Both the position numbers and the translations under genes were made by a program. A stretch of 64,000 nt of DNA from Elephas maximus indicus. Lineage: Eukaryota > Chordata > Mammalia > Proboscidea > Elephantidae. Positions 35,901 through 47,200 of this stretch are shown piece by piece. The stretch spans positions 93,922,968-93,986,967 of the forward strand of contig NC_064830.1 in the NCBI RefSeq assembly GCF_024166365.1. The letters run 5' to 3'. Position 1 is the stretch's first letter. Each line of letters opens with the position of its first letter. Below the pieces are notes generated by a model. It worked only from the letters and a program-made list of their open reading frames with translations. It was not told the DNA's origin and made no database searches.

Positions 35901-38900
35901 CTACATGGTGGTCGGAAGCTCTCTCTGCCCAATCAGTTCTGCTTCCTCCGTTTGTTTTACAGCATTACCACCCCCTGCCCCATAAGTCTCTTCTACTCCT
36001 AACTCCATCTCTGCATCTGCTTCCCAGGGGGAGGACCCACACTGATGCAGTCGCTGACACCTCTCCCCTGTTATCTGTGTGCCCACAATCTCTTCTGGGC
36101 CTTGCTGGCTCCACCCGTTTCTCATGGATTGGCCATGCCTGTCGCCTCTGGGAGGCCAGGTTGAGGACCAACCTCTTCCAAGAAGCATTTTCCCCACCCC
36201 CAAGCCATGGTACAGCTTTCCTGGGGTCTCTCCAGGAGTCAATGGTCAAGTGGCTCAGGATCATGCCCACCATCCCCACCACAGCCAGGGAGACCACCAA
36301 CTGGAAAGGCAGGTCTACCTCTATGCTCAGGACCAGACCTCACCCCAGGAAGGACCAGCTTCCCCTTGTCTTTGCTGCATCCACTCCACAGAGCAGGCCT
36401 TCAACTCTGGCTCCCCCAAAACCCCTCCTCCCTTCCCAGACTTCTCACCTTTCTTTCCCTCTCAGTTCAAATCCAGCTCCTTCCCAGGTGCAGCACTGAT
36501 CTCCCAGCTCCTCACTCCCTCAGCTGCTGCTCACTAACCTTCTTCCAGCTCCTTTTCCTCTTCTCCCCATGACCTGGGAATGCACTCAGGTCTCCTTCAC
36601 TCTGAGAAAGTCAAGAACATCCCTGCCTTGTCTCCTTCCAAGCTATAGCCCAACCTCCTCCCTTCCTGTCCCACCATTATGTCCTGCACTTGCACCCTCT
36701 GCCTCCCTGATGACCTCATTCCTCACCTCCTGCCCCCTCACCCCAGCATCTCCCCCAGGGGTCCTCACTCTCTCAACTGTCACATTTGTAGTCTCTTTTT
36801 GGTTTTCCCTCCAGTCGGCCTCCCCCATGTGCCATACTGCTGATTCCAAACCCACTGCCGTCGAGTCTGTTCCCACTCATAACAACACTGTAGGACAAAG
36901 TAGAACTGCCCCATAGGGTTTCCAAGACTGTAAATCTTTATGGGAGCTGCCATATCTTTCTCTCATGGAATCTTTTGGTTAGCAGCCAAGTGCTTTAATC
37001 ACTGTGCCACCAGGGCTCCCCATACTGATTAGAAACCCAAACCCATTGCCTTCGAGTCGATTTTCACTCACAGCAACCCTGTAGTACAGAACTGCCCCAC
37101 AGTGTCCCCAAGGAGCAGCTGGTGGATTCGAACTGCCACCCTTTTGGTCAGCAGCCTGAGCTATTAACCACTGTGCCACCAGGGCTCCGTATTGCTGATC
37201 GAAACCAAAAAAACCAAATCCACTGCCGTCGAGTCAACTCCGACTCATAGCGACCCTATTACTGCTTCTAAAATCCCTCCCTCGGCTTCTGATACACTTT
37301 CCTCTTCGACTTTCTTTCTTTCTTTTGAGGGGAAATATCAATTAGAAGTTTATTTGGTCGTAAAATTATGCACGTTTATTATCAACCTTAAATGGTATTT
37401 GCTTACCCACAAAGCTTGGAAGAAATTGGCTCATTGCAGATTTAAAAGCATTTCTTACTACTATCCCAGGGGATGAAAGTATTACAAGGGTCTCTTTAAA
37501 ATTCAAAGGAGCTAAAGAACATGGTACAAACACTGTTGGTCTCTAGTACAGAAAGGAATAGCGCCTTTTTTTTTTTTTTTTTTAAGTACTCCTCCCCAGC
37601 CATTTATTTGAATGGAGGAAGAATGACTTGCCTTTAAGCAAGGAGTTGTTTAGGTTGATCTTGTCTTGAAGCATGTAACAGTGTTCACTAAGGAAAAAAA
37701 AAAAACACATTTCAGGCTTGGACAGTTGCCTGCACCTCCTTGGTGAGCCACTGGTAAACCTCTGTAGTAGTGGAAATACTTTCGGCCTGGTGTTAATATT
37801 TGGTATTTGTTAAAAATAGCCTGGCCGCATCCCTTCATTAGGAGTAAGGCAATGCTTTTAGCTCCCGGCAAAGTTTGTTTCTCGGCTGGGATGATACGAA
37901 GGCAGTGCGTGGGACAGCAAGTTCCAATCATGCAGCCTAGCAGTGCATCAGAGCAGAAAAACTTAGCTTCAGACTTATACTTGAAGATGGCGGCACGGTG
38001 TGATGGTCCTTCGGGGGCGTAAAAAGTCAAACACGGGGGCAATGAACTCTTACAGACGTGTGTTTTATTTCCTTGCAGTGACTTTGAAATCTTGCAAGAG
38101 CTATGGAAAAGGAGTGTCTTGCTGACTCCGAGTTATGTCGTTCTTGCTGGCGTTTAGGCCTCTGATCAAAACAGCTGGTCTCTGCTGTTTCTCCTTATGC
38201 ACATGGGCCCACACAATACTTTCACTGTGCAGAGCAAATTGTTGGGTTGTCAGAAGTGAAGATGCAGCTTTCTTTGCCGCCCTGGAGCGAATGGATCCAT
38301 TACAAGAGGAAAACTTTGTGCATTCCTTTAGACACGGGAAGGGTTTATTAAAGAATATCATGGTATGGTATATTTTTCTCACTGGCCACCCATGTTGTTA
38401 CTTTGACATTCTGTTGCCTATAAAAAGCCTGTTTTTCTTCATGATAAAATTATCTGCAGCTTGACTTCTTCCATTTATGTCTAATTCTTCCCTAACCTTT
38501 ATCTGCCATTGAGTCAGCTTCAACTCATTGTGACCTCATATGTATCAGAGCAAAACTGTACTCCATAGGGTCCTCGATGGCCGATTTTTTGGAAGGAGAT
38601 TGCCAGGGCTTTCTTCTGAGGCACCCCGGGCAGCCCTGAACCCCCAACCCTTCAGCTGGAATTTTACATGTTATCTTTGTCTTTTCCCATATGCGACTGC
38701 TGTTTTTTTTAACTTGGCTATAAATGTACATATAATTCTATATTCTGCTTTTTATTATAGCAAATGTTGTTCTTTTTATGAAATACACTTTATAATGTCT
38801 ACAATGACTTAACCAAACTTGAGGTTAAGGGCACAGTCCTCCAGACTGCCAAGTCTGCCCAAGACTTCAGACACCAGCTGCAAATTCAGGGGTCCAGAAG

Positions 38901-41047
38901 GCCATCCTCCCTTCTGTCCAGCCTGCTGCCAATTCGGGGGTCCCCATGGATTCTCTCAGGTTCATATAAATTGCTAAGGCGACTCACAGACCCTCGGGAA
39001 GTGCTATACTTAAAATTACAGTTTTATTATAGCCAAAGGATACAGATCAGAACCAGCCTAAGAGACACATAGAGTGGAACCTGGAACCGGGAGAGTTCCA
39101 AAGGCGAACCTTTTGTGTTCTTAGGGATGAATTACTCTCTTCCGGCGACGATATGTGCCAGTACACGCAAGGAGTACTGCCAACCCAGGAAGCTCACCTG
39201 AGCTTGGTGTCCAGAGTTTTATTGGGGGCTTTATTATGTAGGCATGATTGATTAAATCATTCTGTATGTTGTTCAACTCAATCTCCAGCCCCCTCCTCTC
39301 CCCTGGAGGCTGAGCTGACATCACATAGCTCAAAGTCCCAACCTCTGATCACATGGTTGGTCTTTTCTTGTGTGGCCAGCCCCCATCCCGAGTCATCTCC
39401 TTATCATAAACTATCTAGGGGCCCACCATAAGTTCTTCTGGCTTTCTTGACTAACGTAAGAGTTAGAACCTAACGTAGTATTTGCTGGATTATATGTACC
39501 ACTCAGTTTTAATCCTCAGGACAACCCCAGGAGGTAGGGACCATAGCTGCTCCTGCATGTGAGGCTCTGGCCAGAGCTTGCCCAGCTAGGACTGCAAAGC
39601 CCATCAAAGCTCCACCCTGGCCCTCTGTGGCCTCTCTTCTCTCCCTGCTCCCATCCCCAGGGCCCTACTGCTGGTCCTCCATTCTTCTCTCACTGTTCTC
39701 GCCCCCTGAAGCTTCACCTTCAGCCTCTGACTTCAGCTTAGATGTCTCCTGAGCTTTGGGCCACCATCTCCTGTCTCCTGGACCCCTCGCACTGGACATC
39801 TTGCTCTCCTCATCCAACAACCATCCAAGCTGGGATGGTGCCACCCCACAGTGCCCCATGTCTCCAGGCTTATGGCCACCAGCCTGAACTGTTTCAGGCC
39901 CCCAGCACTTCTACTGTGAACACCGCAGAGATTTCTCCACTGGCTTCCCAGCCTCCATACCTTCATACCATGCCTCTCAGTCTACCCCAGGAGCTTTTTA
40001 AAATTCACATCTGACCGTTTAGGAGCTCCCTGTGGACTTTAGGACACATCCACCCTGCTCAGTGGACACACAGGCGTCTCCGTCGGCAGGCTCCATTGCT
40101 TTTTCCAGCCTGAGCCTCACTCCACTCTCCAAGCACATGCACTTCCCCCAGGCCTTTGTCTAAGCAGCTCCAACATGGACCGTGCTTGCAGCCAACTAAA
40201 ATATTTCCAGGCCACGTGGCGCAGTGGTTAAAGTGATCACTGCTAACCAAAAGGTCCGCAATTCAAAATCATCAGAGACTCCAGGGGAGAAAGATGAGGT
40301 AGTCTGCTTCCTAAAGATTTACACCTTTGGAAACCCTAAACCCACTTTCGCTATTGGTCAGAATCAACTCCACAGCAGTGGGTTAAGTTTTTGGTTAAAT
40401 AGGAATTAATATTCTCCTTGAGTGGTTAAGCGTTGGCTGCTAACCAGGTCGCCAGTTCGAATCTGGCAGCCGCTCCTTGGAAACTCTATGGGGCAGTTCT
40501 ACTCTGTCCTATAGGGTCGCTATGAGTCAGAATTGACTGAACAGCAACGATTTTTTTTTTCTTTTTGGACAATTTCGGTCCAAGTTGTTTGGGGCCCCTT
40601 TGCCCTGGCTTCCCCCACCCTCACTCTTTCTGTCTTCTCCCCAGGTCCCGTGAAGCTCAGCACCAGACAGGGAGGGGCTAGGTCGAGGTTTGCTGACACA
40701 CTCCCCAAGGTCCCGGAGGTGAACTGTGATTGGACGACACCCCACGTGGAGGAGCCCCTTCTCTACACCCAAGACCACTCCTCAAAGCCCTCATCCCCTC
40801 ACCCTGCAACGCCCCGGGCTCCTGACAGTCTGGTCCTGGCCCGTCTCGTGACTAATCTGGGCCTCAGTTTCCCCATATGTAGAATGGAGTTTGTGGGCGC
40901 GGTCCATGTCCCAGTCCTTACCTGCGGAGGGAGCTGCCAGGACAGGTCACCACCGCGCTGCCGCTCGCAGATCAGACAGGTCCTGATGCCCTTGCAGCCA
41001 CATTCCTGAAGGACCTCTGGTGCCTCTGCCACCGTCGCCGCCGCCAT
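29989..41047 (-). CDS. ALKBH4: ALKBH4, alkB homolog 4 lysine demethylase (three coding exons)
   Basis: The coding exons on the minus strand are 41047-40922 (42 codons), 34924-34727 (66 codons) and 30576-29989 (195 codons and TGA), all joined in phase 0. The product is 303 aa, against 302 in human. Exon 1 holds a cysteine cluster CGCKGIRTCLIC (residues 16-27), a likely metal site. Exon 3 holds the AlkB-type Fe(II)/2-oxoglutarate fold, with HLD in IDPHLDDTWLWGERL (H170, D172), the distal histidine in HQWQHAIH (about H255) and the oxoglutarate-side arginines in TARRVCVTFRELS. The enzyme is known as a dioxygenase that demethylates monomethylated actin K84 and acts in cytokinesis, with DNA N6-methyladenine activity also reported. 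Both introns are repeat-rich. It starts head to head with LRWD1. No break was seen. Confidence 0.97.
30990..31735 (+). repeat. L1M LINE 3' region, sense, with an AfroSINE inside
   Basis: ORF2-end and 3' UTR phrases appear in order: 'taccataggacccagcggtt', 'atgtccacacaaaaatgtac', 'gactcagccataaaaaggaa', 'tactgtatgattcagtttat' and 'gtggttgcctagggctgggg'. An AfroSINE splits it at 31250-31416. Confidence 0.88.
31250..31416 (-). repeat. AfroSINE, short form, antisense, with target duplication
   Basis: It runs from 'aaccaaaaaccaaacccagt' to 'cgccaccagggtttcc'. Copies of 'gaagacatta' flank it (31240-31249 and after 31417). The host is the L1M at 30990-31735. Confidence 0.93.
31780..31865 (+). repeat. 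AfroSINE or RTE 3' tail fragment, sense
   Basis: Only the 3' half is present: 'aaaccctatggggcagttct' followed by 'ggttgctatgagtcggaatg' and 'ccatggcacctagcaacgac'. It separates two L1M segments. The ending with 'cacctagcaacgacaac' is closer to the RTE LINE tail than to most AfroSINEs here. Confidence 0.75.
31863..32260 (+). repeat. L1M LINE 3' UTR, sense, interrupted by an AfroSINE head
   Basis: 'agtgaaaagatcagtggtta', 'catttttagggcagtgaaaa', 'cattatacattcttgaaagc' and a terminal 'ctaaaaaataaagt' match L1M 3' UTR sequence. It probably belongs with the L1M segment at 30990-31735 or to a second related copy. Confidence 0.7.
32047..32122 (-). repeat. AfroSINE 5' head fragment, antisense
   Basis: Only the tRNA-like head is present ('gattcgaactgccgaccttt' to 'cgccaccagggtttccc'), inserted in the L1M 3' UTR. 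Confidence 0.85.
32790..34480 (-). repeat. L2 LINE ORF2 segment, antisense
   Basis: On the minus strand a frame near 33440-33350 still resembles the L2 reverse transcriptase segment DLSAAFDTVDHSLLLETL (here DAADNAFLFETLSLLS). The plus strand has typical reverse-complement phrases such as 'tgacaggtttatgggccact' and 'aggataaacaacttcaagga'. It is broken by many changes, as expected for this age. Confidence 0.75.
36845..37019 (-). repeat. AfroSINE, antisense, first of a run
   Basis: It runs from 'ccaaacccactgccgtcgag' to 'gtgccaccagggctcccc'. It keeps part of the long-form middle segment and is preceded by the site sequence 'catactgctgatt'. Confidence 0.9.
37031..37188 (-). repeat. AfroSINE, short form, antisense, second of a run
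   Basis: It runs from 'gaaacccaaacccattgcct' to 'gtgccaccagggctcc'. The site sequence 'catactgatt' precedes it and 'gtattgctgatc' follows. Confidence 0.92.
37201..37258 (-). repeat. AfroSINE 3' tail, antisense, third of a run
   Basis: 'ccaaatccactgccgtcgag' to 'gactcatagcgaccc' is present and the rest is missing. It follows a third copy of the site sequence. Confidence 0.88.
37567..38390 (-). pseudogene. Probable processed retrocopy of an unidentified transcript
   Basis: A poly-T run at 37567-37583 on the plus strand is a poly(A) tail on the minus strand. It is preceded, in minus-strand order, by AATAAA (plus-strand tttatt at 37601-37606) at the usual distance. The roughly 800 bases behind it are not repeat-like and carry no AfroSINE or LINE resemblance. 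No frame in it is long: the best minus-strand one is 93 codons (38382-38101), with no known family. It could be mostly a 3' UTR. The 5' limit is a guess from a weak similarity between 'gaaaggaatagc' on the left and 'taaagaatatc' near 38350. The parent gene was not recognised. Confidence 0.45.
38494..38665 (-). repeat. AfroSINE, long form, antisense, old
   Basis: 'ctgccattgagtcagcttca' and 'gagattgccagggctttctt' match the long variant with many changes; the head end is worn. Confidence 0.75.
38830..39440 (-). mobile_element. Solo LTR remnant of an ancient endogenous retrovirus-like element, probably ERVL class
   Basis: Sequence in the style of a mammalian ERVL-type LTR lies antisense between an AfroSINE and an L2. 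No internal coding region or second LTR is seen. It is an old, decayed fossil; the subfamily is not resolved. Confidence 0.5.
39600..40200 (+). repeat. L2 LINE 3' region, sense
   Basis: Pyrimidine-rich L2 3' sequence with phrases like 'aaaattcacatctgaccgtt' and 'cttcccccaggcctttgtct'. Strongly diverged. Confidence 0.55.
40208..40400 (+). repeat. AfroSINE, long form, sense
   Basis: It has the full middle segment 'gaaagatgaggtagtctgct' followed by 'aaagatttacacctttggaa' that short copies lack, so it is a good reference for the long form. Confidence 0.88.
40415..40550 (+). repeat. AfroSINE, short form, sense
   Basis: 'gagtggttaagcgttggctg' to 'gactgaacagcaacgatttt'. The head is shortened. It follows the long copy at 40208 in the same orientation. 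Confidence 0.9.
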
Positions 41048-41274
41048 AGCCCCGCCCGGGCAGCCAGGACGCAGGCGCGGGGCCGCGTGGGCCGCTGGGA
41101 GTTGTAGTCCTCACCGCTGGACACGTGGTCCGAGGGCCCGCTTCCTTCCGGTCTTCACCGCTGACGGGCTCGCGAGGCGCCGCCTTCTGGGCTTGCTCAC
41201 CGCCGGGCGACAGTACCGGGCTTCTCGAACGCTGGAGCTGCCGTTGGTGGCGGCACGGGCCACGCCTTCTCGCC
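41048..41274. promoter_or_regulatory. Bidirectional promoter between ALKBH4 (-) and LRWD1 (+)
   Basis: Only 227 bases separate the two start codons. The interval is CpG-rich and has no obvious TATA box. It carries 'ctgggagttgtagt' at 41095-41108, the reverse complement of the ACTACAAnTCCCAG promoter element bound by ZNF143 and THAP11. It also carries 'cttccttccgg' (ETS-type) near 41141. Both genes are broadly expressed housekeeping-type genes in other mammals, which fits. Confidence 0.82.
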
Positions 41275-44200
41275 ATGGGCCCCCTCTCGACGCGGCTGCT
41301 GATGCAGCGTGGCCGGCCCAAGAGCGATCGGCTTGGGAAGATCCGCAGCCTGGAGTAAGGGCTGGGCCGGGGGCGAGGTTGTGTCCGCGGGATCAGGGCC
41401 ACACAGCCCGCCACCCAGGCTGTCTGGGCTGCCCGGGCCTGGGCTGCCGGGGGTCGGGAAGAAAGCCTGGGGCCCTCCCCGACTCCATGCCCATCCCGGT
41501 TAGCGCCTCTTCGGTTCGCCATCGCCCCATCGCCAGGTGCCTTCCTCTAGTGACACGGGGCCGAACCGCCACCCTACCCGTGTGCCCCCTGGGCCCCGAG
41601 TGGCCTTACTCCGGAAAAGTGCCCTGACTGCTAGGGTGACAGACAGTGTTGATATAACTGGGGTGGGGGGGCCGTGGGGAGCACAGGGAGCCCCCAGAGG
41701 ATCAGGAAAACCATCCTGGAGGGGACTATGCTCGGCTGAGCCCTGAAGTATGGCAAGATTAAAAATAAGTAAATAAAAAGTGTGAGGGGTGGGGAGGAAG
41801 GGGTTGTGCATGTTCCAGAAATGTGAGGGGAGAAGGCCATCTGAGGCCAGGGGCAGCTGGAGGTGTAGGGTGGGAGGCATGCCGGCCCCCTGCTTGCCCC
41901 CTGAGCCTTCCACGTCTGCCTCCCTCCTCACCTCAGCCTGTCAGGGCTGAAGCTACGCTCTGAGCACTTGGACCCCAGTCTCCTGGGCCGCCTAAGGCAG
42001 CTGCAAGAGCTGGACTTGTCCAACAACCAGCTGGACACACTGCCTGCCAACCTGGGCCTGTCCCACCTGCGCATCCTCCGCTGTGCCAACAACCAGCTGG
42101 GGGACGTCACTTTCTTGTGCCAGTTCCCACAGCTCGAGGAGCTCAGCCTGGAGGGCAACCCCTTCCTGACGGTGAGTGCCTCCCCCAGGCCCCAGGCCCT
42201 GGGGCCAGGACTCTTCTGGGATCAGATGGGCAGCCTCTGAGCCATGGTTCCCTTATCTCCCAGGTCAGTGACAACCTGAAAGTCTCCTTTCTCCTGCCCA
42301 AGCTCCGTAAGGTCAATGGCAAAGAGGCTTCCGCAACTTTCTCTCAGGTGGAGAACCTGAACCGGGAGCTGACCAGCAGGGTAAGGGCAGTGTCTCTGGG
42401 AAGCTGGAGGCAGCATTGAGGAGGGAGTGCAGAATGAGACATTTGGAGGACACTGAGGGCTGCTGTCCTGACACAAAGGGGCCCTTACATCCCTAAGCCT
42501 GGCCTGAGCCAGGTGCTGCCTCTCCTCTGAAGTCAGGTGCTTGGGCTGTGGTCTTTGGAAGCCCTGCCCTCCAGGTTTGCAGGCAGGGCCCAGCAGGAGA
42601 GGCTGGGTGATTTTCATTAGTATCCTACCAGGCTTGACCCTGGGGCAGTTCTTCCCATTCTGGGGCTGTTCCTGATACGCGCATATTGCTTAGGTTTGTG
42701 CAGCCTGCAGATAAGAAGGCTGTGGTTCAGACAGGCTTCCAGGTGATGAGGTCGAGATGCTTGTGGCTGTGATGACTTTGGGAGCAGTGGTGCCTCGGGG
42801 GGCCCAGGAGAGCTGGGGTGGACTGGATGGACTGGACCTGGATCTGGTCCCTCTTGTACCAGGTCACTGCTCACTGGGAGAAGTTCATGGCTGCCCTAGG
42901 CCCCAAGGAGAAGGCTGAGAAGGTCCAGGCCGACTTTGTGAGGTCTGCTGTCAGGGATGTTCGCTATGGGCCTGAGTCCCTCAGCGAGTTCACCCAGTGG
43001 CGGGTAAGTCGTTCAGGAGGTTGGTTCTCCTACTTCCTCGCTAGCTCTTGTGGCCTATAGCTGCACTGGGGGGGGTCTCTGGCCCGTGAGGGGTAAGGAG
43101 TTGTGGGGAGTAGGGGGGTTAGAGAAGGCCCTTTCCCAACTCCAGAAGGACAGGCTGGGGTCACTCAGGACTGTGCCCAGCTTCCGGATTACCTGGCCCC
43201 ACCCAGGTACGGATGATCTCTGAGGAGCTGGTGGCCTCTGGTGGGACCCAGGTGCCTAAGGCAGACAACCTAGAGAGGCCTGTGGAAGCCGCAGCCACCC
43301 GTGAGTCCAGGGTGAGTACGAGTAAGGTTCCTTGTGGCTCCCCAGTGCTCTGTGTGCCCGCTACCTCCATCCTGCCTGCCTAGGGCAGCCATGGGGGAGC
43401 GAGGGTCCTAGAAATGAGCCCAGGTGACAAGGGGCTGTGGTCCAGCCTGTCACGGGGAGGAAGGAAGCCCCAGGCAGATGGGCCTATTGTCACAAAGCCC
43501 TCAGCCTATCCCTGCCCCCTCCGCAGGCCAGGCTGATGGCCTTGAAACGGCCACATGATGTCCCACTCAACCTCTTTCCCAACAAGCGGGTGTGTACCTC
43601 CCCATCAGCCCAGGTGGAGGGCGGCCCCATGGGCTCTGACGGCAGCCAGGTAAGCTGGCAAATGGCAGGGAGCAGGTGGTGGGGTGAACAGGGCCTGTGG
43701 CAGCCATGACCCCTCTGTCCCCAGGCTGGCCTGAGGCTGGAGCCCCTGCACTTCCTGCAGTGCCACAGCAAGAACAACAACCCCCAGGATCTCCAGACCC
43801 AGCTGTGGGCCTGCGCATTCGAGCCGGCCGGGGAGGAGGGTATGTCCTTGGTGGGCGGGCCACGGGAAACAAGAGCCAGCAGGCTTTCTGGATAGAGGGT
43901 GCCGGAATGCACCCTAGAGGGGCAGCCTTGGTGGACTGGGGAGTTGGGAGGGCCAGAGAGCTTAGAAAACATCAGCAGGGCCAGGAGGAGGCAGCCACAG
44001 GGAAGAACTTTAACAAAAATGTTTTCACTAGGCTGACCCCCTCCAAACAGGGCATTCGGAGGACACATCCCAGACTGTGGCCACTTGCGGCGGGGAGGCC
44101 GTCTGTGTGATCGACTGCCAGACAGGCATCGTGCTCCACAAGTACAAGGTGCCAGGCGAGGTGAGTAGCAGAGCCATGTCCCGCAGGGTGGCCCACAGAG

Positions 44201-47200
44201 TCCTGGGATGGGGGGTCTAGACTCAGCCGGCTCCTGACCATGTGGCCTTTTTCTTTTATGCTGGGCCTCCGTCCCCAGGCTCAATCTGTCATGCATGTTC
44301 ACCCATGTAGCTTGATGCCCTCAGTGACCCCTTCCCCTACTCCACACACCCCAGGAGTTCTTCTCAGTGGCCTGGACAGCCGTGACAGTCGTCACACAAG
44401 CAGGCCACAAGAAGCGCTGGAGCGTGCTGGCAGCTGCAGGCTTGCGGGGCCTGGTGCGGCTTTTACATGTGCGTGCTGGCTTCTGCTGCGGAACCATCCG
44501 GGCCCACAAGAAGGCCATCGCCACCCTCTGCTTCAGCCCCACCCGCGAGACTCACCTTTTCAGTAAGGCCCCCCTCCCCTTTTCCCCAATGCTCCGCCAG
44601 CACCCCTGTCCTGTACCCTCTCTGGAAAGGTGGGCATTCATCTGACCAATGGGGCTCACACTGGGTTGGTCATGTTCGGCTCTGGTTTTGGTAGGAAGTG
44701 ACATGGGCTTCAAGTTCCCACTTGACTGCCAGCCTGCTCCATGGCCTTGGAGTTTTTCGACAACACTTTGTTCCCGTCTGTCATGGGTTGACACCACTGG
44801 CCTTCCAGTGTGGTGAGCAGAGGCCAGGCTGCCTGGTGCTGGCATGTTAGGTTAGAGCCAGAAGATGGGCAGAAGGCCCTAAGCCCGTCTGGTCTCCTAG
44901 CCATGTCCCTCTCTCCCTACCTCGGAGGGGCTCTGCCCTTGGGACCACTGTCACAGCCTGGGATGCAGCCTGTAGGCAGGAGCAGGGTCTCCTCAGGGCC
45001 ACCTGTCCCCTTCTGCATCCCCTCCTCAGCGGCCTCCTATGACAAGCGGATCATTCTCTGGGACATCGGGATACCCAACCACGATTATGAATTCCAGGCC
45101 AGGTAGTGCTGTGGGGCAGGGCTGGGGAGGTCCGCTGCTAGGGTGGGAGGATAGAGGGCTCACGGGCCCCTGCTGTCCCTCTTGCCCTGCCTGGCAGCCA
45201 GCTGCTCATGCTCGACACCACCTCTGTCCCACTGCGCCTCTGCCCTGTGGTGTCCTGCCCAGATGCCTACCTCCTGGCTGGCTGCGAGGGTGGCTGCTGC
45301 TGCTGGGACGTGCGGCTGGACCAGCCCCAGAAGAGGAGGTGAGGCAAGCGGGGCTGCCATGGAAGCCAAGCCTCAGGGCTGAGCACCCTGCCAGGGGTAG
45401 ACAAACTACCCACCGCCACAGGGCTGGTCTATCCCCACCTGGAGAAAAGGGCCCTGCTGCCCCTTCCTCACCCTGGTGTTTAGTTGTGGGGCTGGGCTAG
45501 GTCAGTCCTCTCCCTGGGCTGTGATCGTGCCACCTTTAATACGGGGCTTCACTGCGGGTATGACAGGGGATCGGCCCAGGCCCTGTCCTACGTTAAATCT
45601 GTAAAATGGGGATGAGGGCAAGTGTGAAGGGGTCTGGACACGGGTGAGCTCTGGAACTGCCAAGTTGAGGCTGATCTGGGAGGTCCCTAATACAGTGCTC
45701 GTCATGGCATCCCTGCCTATGTGGGGTCTGCAGCCTAGTCAGGAGACAGGCATTCAAGGTGGCCAGGTGAGAAACCTCCAGAAGTGCACCGTGAGGAATG
45801 GAGAACAGAACGTGGCACTGTGAGAATGACGGGAGGCCTGCCCTAGGTGGGCCACGGGGACTCTGCTCAGGGGACCAGCGGGCAGACCACAAGGTGCTCA
45901 GGCTCCTGCTCGCCTCCACGTGAGACCTGCAAGGAAGTCAGCCAGGCAGGAGAGGGAAGTGTGTGCACAGGGCGGGGGCGGGACAGTTTGGCTGACCTGT
46001 TTGGCCATGGCTTGGCAAAGCTGGTGGATGTGGCCCAAGTGAGGTGGTGAAAGTGCTGGGGACAGGGCCCGCTGGGCTTTGTTGGCCACGGGCAGAAGTT
46101 TGAATTTTAAGTGCAGTGAAGAGCCTGGGAGGATTGTTGGGCGAGTGGCAGGAGTGAAGTAGCTGCTCTGTGGAAGAGGAAGAGCAGAGGCCTCGGTAGA
46201 GACCCTCCTAATGTGGGTGGTGGCTTCTCGGCTTCTCTTCCCTCATGGAACGGCCCCATGCCACCCCAGGACTTACCCCGGGCCTGCTTCCTCCCTCCCT
46301 GGCCCCGTCCCCACAGTTCTCAGGTCCTGTGGTGTTTCCGTCTCCCAGATATGCCTGCCTCTCTTCACCCCCTGCGCTGCTGCCTTGGTGAAGGCCCGGC
46401 TCGCAGTTGGTGTTAGCTGGCCTCTCTAGGGCTCTGGGCAGCTGCCGGTGGCCTTCCCAAGCACAGATGTGACCACAGCACTTCCTGCCTTAAAACCTTG
46501 AGTAGCCACTCCTCACTGTCCTCAGGCTCAGAGCAAGCATCCCCTCGGGCATTCCAGGCGGCAGCCAGTGCACCCAGCATCTCCCTTTGCCAGCCCTCAG
46601 CTTTGTGTGGAAGTCCCTGCCCCGCTTGGCACCTGACGAACCCAGCTCATCTCGCACTCAGGCCCAGAGATGCTGCCTATCTCCAGAACCTTCCCTGATC
46701 ACCAGCCCCATCCTGGAAGCGGCAGCCCCTCCTTCTTCTAGCTTCTGCTACCTTGTGACACCAAAGCACACTCAGGTGCTAGCTCCCCCTCCAGGGCCAA
46801 GAACTTACCTTCTTCGTTGCATCTCTGACCTCACACAGGGTGTGGCCCAGGGCAGGTGCCCAGCAGGTATTTGAATGAATGGAAAGTTTGTTGTATATGC
46901 AAGGAGTTGCCAACCCAGCATGTTCTGTGCCCCGCAGGGTGTGTGAAGTGGAGTTCACCTTCTCCGAAGGCTCGGAGGCATCTGGGCGGAGAGTGGACGG
47001 GCTGGCGTTTGTGAATGAGGATGTTGTGGGTGAGCAAGCCCGGCCTCCTACATGGCTCACCTCTCCCTGGGCTGGGGCTTAGATCCAGGGCTGCTGGGGA
47101 GCCCCCAGTGTGGAACAGGATGTGTCTGGCATGGGGCCAGCCCAGGCAGTTCCCGGTTTTCCCCCACAGCCTCCAAGGGGAGTGGCCTGGGCACCATTTG

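Larger units (their letters stand above)
34925..40921 (-). other. ALKBH4: ALKBH4 intron 1
   Basis: It contains a worn MIR-like stretch near 35310-35420, pyrimidine-rich unassigned sequence at 35430-36840, a run of AfroSINEs at 36845-37258, a probable retrocopy at 37567-38390, an AfroSINE at 38494-38665, an LTR remnant at 38830-39440, a sense L2 at 39600-40200, and two AfroSINEs at 40208-40550. No exon was found in it. Confidence 0.75.
45339..46937 (+). other. LRWD1: LRWD1 intron 11, with L2 fragments
   Basis: This is the largest intron of the gene. 45650-46180 is antisense L2 ('gcaaagctggtggatgtggc', 'gggcagaagtttgaatttta'), and 46250-46890 is sense L2 ending 'gtgcccagcaggtatttgaa'. The intron has no exon-like frame beyond the flanking exons. 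Confidence 0.65.

Noticed and set aside
36845-37258. Regularly spaced similar units that could suggest a CRISPR-like array.
   Set aside because: The units are AfroSINE copies of different lengths in a mammalian intron, not short identical repeats with unique spacers.
43490-44302. A 270-codon open frame antisense to LRWD1 exons 6-8.
   Set aside because: It spans real exons and introns of LRWD1, shows no known domain and has no splice or promoter support.
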